From positions 72,168,627-72,232,626 of the forward strand of contig NC_077223.1 of the NCBI RefSeq assembly GCF_024763615.1: DNA of 64,000 nucleotides, read 5' to 3'. A program made the position numbers and the translations under genes. The notes beneath the pieces are model-generated. The model searched no databases. It was not told the DNA's origin and saw only the letters and a program-made list of their open reading frames with translations. Source of the DNA: Phlebotomus papatasi (lineage: Eukaryota > Arthropoda > Insecta > Diptera > Psychodidae). Numbering within the stretch: position 1 is the stretch's first letter; each line of letters begins with the position of its first letter. Shown piece after piece: positions 58,381 to 64,000 of the stretch.

Positions 58381-58900
58381 ACTCATTCATTTTCCTATGA
58401 ACTCTTTATTCGCGATTTTATGAAGATCACACATGTAACTCCCATCTAACTGATCAATTCATTCATCCCAATTATCCAAGAAGGAATTCCCTGGAAAAAG
58501 GCACTGTGAAAGTGAAATCAATCATTAGAAGTGATCCTGAACCGTTGACTGCGTCTGAAGGAGTCTGAGAATCCCATTTGGGTCTAATTAGAAAAATCGT
58601 CTCTGGTGGATCTTCGGCTGAAAGTATGAGTGTCCTATTAAGACCAGGAAATGATTTTTAGTGAAATAAATCACGCAATGTGGGACTAAAATGACGAATT
58701 GCCCAAGCCACCACATGTCTCCTTAAGAGACCTCTTAAGACCATTTCTAAGCGATAAATCAGTGGATTTTTCTTCTGTTGTCTGCATCCAAAAAAGATAT
58801 TTCGGGGGAAAACGCAATTTTGTTGCAACATTTTCTCCTCATTTTTCTCTTTATTCATTTTTGTCTCAATATTTTCTATTGTATTTGGATTATCAATTAA
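58380..58900. other. unique island without recognised exons
   Basis: Moderate GC, non-repetitive; no convincing exon. Confidence 0.3.
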
Positions 58901-60800
58901 CTATTTACACATTAAATTTTGCCACTTGTGTGATGGTTTTTCTAATTAGGGTTTCTACAAGAGTGTACAGATTTTCATTTTTTTATTTTTTTTTTCAGCG
59001 AACTACACCTAAAGTATGATTGTTTTATTTGTCTATCTTCCTTTCAAAAAATCAATCCTCTTCGGATGTGTTTTTTTTTAACAAGAAAAATTGCACAATT
59101 TCGCTCATTTTACGGTCTAATAACTTTTTTACAGTTTTTCATGCAAGAACTAAATTCTTCGATGAAATTTTTACCTCGGGTTTTTATTTACTGAGACACT
59201 TTTTCCAATGTACATAAAAATTTTTCATGTTCAGCTCAATTACAATGAACTAACGAAAAAGAAACATTTTCGATTTCTCAAATACCATCTAAATATTTAC
59301 AGGAATTAATTATCTACCCTAATAATATCTTTTCTTTATAAGATAGATCTCATCATTTTGTATAGGTTTTGTGATTTTCTTCTAATTACACGTATTAATT
59401 GGTAGATTTTCTTGCCACATTTTTCGTTCAGTAATGAAAGTGAGGGGAATAGATAAGATATTTCTAAAAGGATGTTATCTTCTCGCAGAAGTTCTTTCAA
59501 AGAAAATTTAATGAAATAAAAACATAAGATGTTCGTTGCATTTGAATTAAATAGTAAATTGGTTAATTAATCCCTTGAGAATTCAATTATATCATAAACA
59601 AAACCAACCTTGTTCTGTGTCAATGATTTTAGTGTATGTTTGAATGGGAAAAACATCCACCCAATAATTGCAATTAATATTGGAAAATTTTTGCTCTAAT
59701 AGACTGGTGTGGTCAAAATAGATGATATTCAGTGAACTAACCATTTGGTTTAATATTTCTCTCTTTCTCTCTGTTTTCATCAAAACAATTACTGATTTTC
59801 CATTATTATTAACTCATGAGGGCTTTTCAATTTGCTCTGTCCACCACTCAATAAACAGTCATGCGGAAAAAGTTACATTTCCAATATTACCGCCCACTTT
59901 ATGGTACCCATATATTCCACTTCAATTGACAATATCATGTCTTTGATCTATCTTTATGGCTTCAACCATTTTGTTTACAAAAAAAGAACTTAAGCCACAG
60001 AGATGCAAATTTAGACAGGTATATCTATAGAATTATTTTGGCAAAGAATAATAATTGTTTATTTTTTCATGCTTAACTAAAGGTTTAAAACCTCTATTCA
60101 ATGAAAAAATGTAATTGGACTTAATGCATTTCTCAGTAGATAAATAAAAATGGATATTAAAATTTTTTTTTAATTTGCAAAAAATACTTTCAAAGTTGAT
60201 GAATTAAATTAAATTAAAAATGAATTGAATTGAATTAAAAAGAATAACACTGTCCCATCAATATTAAGTTAGTTTTGCTGATGTATATATTTTGTGATTC
60301 ACTCTAGAAAAAAATGTATGGTCAGTGAATTAGCAGTTTAGTCAGTATAAAATGATATATTCTAGTCATTCTAATTATTCTATTTCAATCAGAACAAATT
60401 TAAATTTAGTATAAAAAAACGCTAAAGAGATCAACTTTCATTATTTCTGTTTTGACAAGAATATTAACCTTTTTATTTAATAAAATTTCACAATTTCCTT
60501 TTCAATTTTCCACTTTCTTAATTTAATTTTTATGGACCTGACACAACTTTTCAATTTTGTGAAATTCAATTGACTAAAATTTTACCTCTCCCTCTTTCAA
60601 ATTAAAATTAGCTGAGAAATAAAAATTGAAATTTAAATGTCATTTCGAATTTCAATTTGACAGAAAGAGACAGTTATATTTTAGATATCAGTTTGAAAGA
60701 GTCAGAGGTAAAATTTCAATCGATCGAATTTCACTACGTTAAAAATGTATGCCAACGCCATTACCGGCTAAAATTACTAAAACATTGCCAAAGTGCTTCA
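58900..60800. other. AT-rich spacer, nothing recognised
   Basis: Low-complexity AT-rich DNA, with a loose inverted AAATTCAATTGA..AAATTTTACCTCT pair near 60562-60740. Confidence 0.3.
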
Positions 60801-60804
60801 ACTA

Positions 60805-61020
60805 GGGGAAAGTAGACATGGTTCGAACACAGAGAACCTTCGAACGATGCAAGTTTTCTCTTTGTTTGTTAAGAACTAGTTCGTCATTTCTTAGCCATAA
60901 GAAAGATAATTATTAACCTTATGAAGCGAGATGAGAAATGATTAATCAACTCTTTGCAAACAATGAGAAAATTTGCATCGTTTGAAGGTTCACTGTGTGC
61001 GAATCATGCCTACATTCCCC
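60805..61020. mobile_element. TA-GGG MITE, GGGGAAAGTAGACATGGTTC family
   Basis: Left GGGGAAAGTAGACATGGTTC, right GAATCATGCCTACATTCCCC, flanked by TA at 60803-60804 and 61021-61022. The arms continue with CCTTCGAACGATGCAA / TTGCATCGTTTGAAGG. 216 bp palindrome. Confidence 0.85.
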
Positions 61021-61036
61021 TATTGGCATATTTTTT

Positions 61037-61186
61037 CTCATATTACTTTAATGAATCTGACCTATGACAATATTTTTTAGGTGTGATTCCTTCTAATCAC
61101 ACCTATTAATAGCTAGCTACTATTGCTCGTAAGTCACACATTTTCTGAAAAAAAAATAAGTCAGATTTATTAAAGTAATATGGGAG
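61037..61186. repeat. inverted repeat enclosing an AGGTGTGATT hairpin
   Basis: The arms 61037-61061 (CTCATATTACTTTAATGAAT) and 61160-61186 are inverse. The hairpin TAGGTGTGATT-ccttct-AATCACACCTA (61078-61105) lies between them, matching the hairpin family seen at 24.5, 26.7 and 42.1 kb. Confidence 0.7.
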
Positions 61187-61652
61187 AAATATGAAGTATA
61201 TGCAGCCAGAGTTTACGAATCCTGGAAGCTTTCCCCTAATTAATATATTCTGTTTGTTTTCTTGGCTGTCTATAATTTAGGAATTAGGGTAATTTGTTAA
61301 AAATCAGACATAACGAAAGTCGGACTACAAAAAGAGTTTCCAGCACATAAAAGGAAAATAAACCATGAAATAAAATAGGTTACCTATTATTTCCTAAATT
61401 GAATAAAACGTTGATATAAATGTCGCGGTTTTCTTTTATTTGGAGTAAGTGTTCTCTTTTAGTATAAGGATATATTAAAGGAAAACTTAATAGTCTAGAT
61501 TGTTTTTTGGAGATTAAAACACCTAGAAAAGCAGATGGATTTTAACACGTATTTCGCCATTTATATTACAAATAAATTATTTCAAATGTTTATTCTTGTT
61601 TTGCGCAAAAAAAGAAGTTCCTCTTGAAAGTGATAAAAGTGATGGGTCTCGG

Positions 61653-61944
61653 TCAAAATCCTGAAAGCCAAAATCCCGAAAACCAAAATCCGGAACGCTA
61701 AAATCTCGAAAGCCAAAATCCCGAATAGGCCGAAATACCAAAAGCTAAAATCCCTAATTCTTAAGTGTCATAGTTCTTGAGAAATTATTCTACACATTGT
61801 CATCCATATAATTTCATGCCTTTCAGGATTTTGAACATTCGGGATTTTGGATTTCGGGATTTAGGCTTTCCGGATTTTGGCCCTTTCAGGATTTTGGCGG
61901 ACATGATTTTGGTTTTCGGGATTTTGGCTTTCTGGATTTTGGCT
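61653..61944. repeat. inverted arrays of a ~16-base repeat (GCCAAAATCCCGAAA)
   Basis: About six degenerate units of the AAAATCC(C/G)GAAAGCC type read forward at 61653-61755; seven or so units of the reverse type (GGGATTTTGG.TTTC) at 61826-61944. The arrays face each other across about 70 bases and could form a large hairpin. Confidence 0.85.
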
Positions 61945-62464
61945 GCCTCCGAAAAGTGATATGATATTTGAATTAATAATATTTGAAAATAACAGTATGA
62001 ACACTTTCGCATGTCTTTTAGCCCATTTAAAAAGAGGTACAGTGCTTACAGTAGTCGTCTGAATTATAGTTTTTCTTTTGTAAATTTTTAAAGATTGTTA
62101 CATGGTTATATTATATACGGTTCCAATGAAATGCATTTTCGTACAGTAGAAATATTATCCTTTATTAGTTCTTGAACTTATACTGGAAACTAGTTAAATT
62201 TGTCAGTCTTTTTCAAATTAGGTTCAATATTACTTCACATTTCAATTTCAAAATAATATCCGAAACAGACTATATCAATTGGATTCTGCATGTCTTGTTG
62301 TATTCAACTGCAACGATAGTTAAAGTATAAGTACTAAAATAAATAAATATGAAATGATTTTGCTTAATTAGTGCAGATATCCAGATCAAAGTTCCAATCT
62401 TACATAAAATTCGAGTCCAGTTAAAGTATAAATTTTCATTCCTGTCTAACTAAAATTTCTTAAC

Positions 62465-62597
62465 ACTTTAAGGACGAGAAAGTCAAAAGTTAAGTTTCAG
62501 AAATAATATTTTTTATGACTATTTGAAAATATAATTTTAGATGGTAGTAAATTTTTTTTGTTTGAGTCATCCAGGTGACACAATCATCCTTAAAATG
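62465..62597. mobile_element. small inverted-repeat element, TTTAAGGACGA family, copy 2
   Basis: ACTTTAAGGACGAGAAAGTC at the left and GGTGACACAATCATCCTTAA at the right, like about 4338-4482. No ORF. Confidence 0.55.
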
Positions 62598-62599
62598 GT

Positions 62600-64000
62600 T
62601 AATCGACTCATTTACAAAAAAATCGCGGAATTCTTCAAATATGTATAAGGGCTTGGAACTTCATTTGATATACTTAGAATATTACTTTTTGTGTTATCAG
62701 AATATTCTTTCCACATTTTTCCCATCAGGTACTCCAAGTACGAAAGGACTTTAAGTTGTTTAGAAATTTAGTGTTTGCTTAACAACTTTACGATTTTCAT
62801 GAAATTATTCTTTTATAGCTCCAGCACACCTTTTAGGTCGGTAAAATTTAATGTGATCGAAATTTACATTCCTTTCTTTCTCAAAAGTTCTAGATATATC
62901 TATCCTATTCTTGCTCATTCTTCTTCATATTTTGAACATCACACCAAATCAAAATTAGTTCAGTCCGATTTTGAGACCGAAAAAGTGGAATAGACATATG
63001 CAAATCTTTTGAGAAAGAAAGAGAAATGAATTTTTACTTTATGAAATTTTCCTGATCTAAAAGGTGTGCCAGCGCCATTAAGCATTGATTTGAAAAGGAT
63101 GAGGCAGTTTCATACAAATCCACAGTTTTCCAAGTGTGTTTTTCCAATTGAAAATGAAATGCAATAAAGCTAATTTATATGTCTTTTTTAACATGGATAT
63201 GGGTTATGTGGAATTTATTTTCCTTTATTCCAAAAACAACAGATTTTGCAAAGATTGCAAAGTCACGTATGTGTGATACTGCCTCACCCTCCTCTACTCT
63301 TCATCCATTAGTGAAAATAAGAACTTTTCATTTGGTTTTAAAATAATTGTATTAGTAGAAAGAGAATAATTTGTTGTAACTTGTAAATGGTTAAAAAAAA
63401 ATAAAAGTTTAATTGGCGTAAAAGGTGAAATAAGTAGGGCATTCTAAGTCAGGTTTTCCAATGTAATTTATTCTCGAAATTGCCCTGCTTTCCCGTGTTC
63501 AATTTCCTTCACAAAAGAAGCACATTTCAGAGTTCCATTCGTAAGAAAAGAAATTCATTATACTTTAATGGTTGGAAAGGAAAGACCATGCAAATATCAC
63601 AATGTACCTGAAAGTGGACTAATTATTTTAATCATTTTAATAATATTTAATAATTAGTTGCTGCCCAAAAGAGTAAGAGAGAAAGAAAAACCAATTCGTG
63701 GAAGCTTCTTCAAGTTTCCCTCCATTTTTACTGTACTTCAAAAGAAGCAATGGCGTGAGTTGTTTGCATATGCGCGAAGAAAAGCGAGTGTTTAATAACA
63801 ATAAATTGCACAAAAATAAAAATAACACATAATATTGGGAAGAAAATGTGCCGAACTATGAAGAAAAAAGGAGCGATTATTAAATTCAACAATAATAGTC
63901 GTGTGTAATTAAGATAATTAAACATGGCAACTTGCAATTTATAGCGGTTGAAGCCGCTCGATGGGAAGAAAAAACTTTTCTTAAATAATTCGTGTTCATA
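62600..64000. other. AT-rich right end of window, nothing recognised
   Basis: No ORF above about 72 codons with family similarity, no clear repeats. Confidence 0.3.

Overview
The window looks like nuclear DNA of an insect, most likely a dipteran (possibly a nematoceran such as a sand fly; the species cannot be read from the sequence). The reasons are two conserved eukaryotic genes with insect-like proteins, very short introns (65 and 68 bases) with GT..AG ends, AT-rich intergenic DNA and a very dense load of short DNA transposons. Nothing prokaryotic or viral was recognised.

Genes: (1) 60-959 (+) is the last coding exon of the splicing coactivator Caper/RBM39, cut by the left edge of the window. 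(2) 7244-7790 (+) is a complete three-exon Taf10, a histone-fold subunit of TFIID/SAGA. (3) 12612-12959 (+) is an unrecognised 115-codon ORF with 57-base internal repeats and an Arg/Ser-rich tail, possibly a small basic chromatin protein or a first exon of an SR-type gene. From 13 kb to the right end no coding exon could be supported.

The rest is a mosaic of mobile elements and unique islands. From 1.6 to 6.8 kb lie nested elements, the clearest being three levels deep at 5089-6762. An 897-bp element with 4-bp target duplications occurs twice and each copy carries a different TA-inserting element. A 3.3-kb element with perfect 24-bp inverted ends sits at 8747-12066. From 13.5 to 32.6 kb there are tandem and inverted repeats, a Stowaway-like element, a tRNA-derived SINE, palindromic elements with CACAGA-type ends, and a Helitron-like element at 24.9-26.7 kb built of three degenerate ~300-bp modules. 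A tight row of TA-flanked elements fills 34.5-38.0 kb. Another Helitron-like insertion splits an element at 40.1-42.1 kb. An 879-bp element made of GGATAGTA palindromes lies at 44.0-44.9 kb and a second pogo-derived copy at 46.8-47.9 kb. A foldback-like element at 50.4-51.4 kb has a higher-order minisatellite as its core. Islands of less AT-rich, apparently unique DNA at 17.3-18.1, 20.5-21.1, 22.2-23.0, 27.9-28.5, 33.0-34.3, 38.9-39.9, 43.1-44.0, 48.2-49.3, 52.8-53.3, 56.0-56.6 and 58.4-58.9 kb may be regulatory or intronic.

The main system-level observation is that about ten different short element families here share TA target duplications and ends beginning GGG. One of these families keeps a decayed Psq/CENP-B type DNA-binding region, so a pogo/Tigger-like transposase may have mobilised the whole set.
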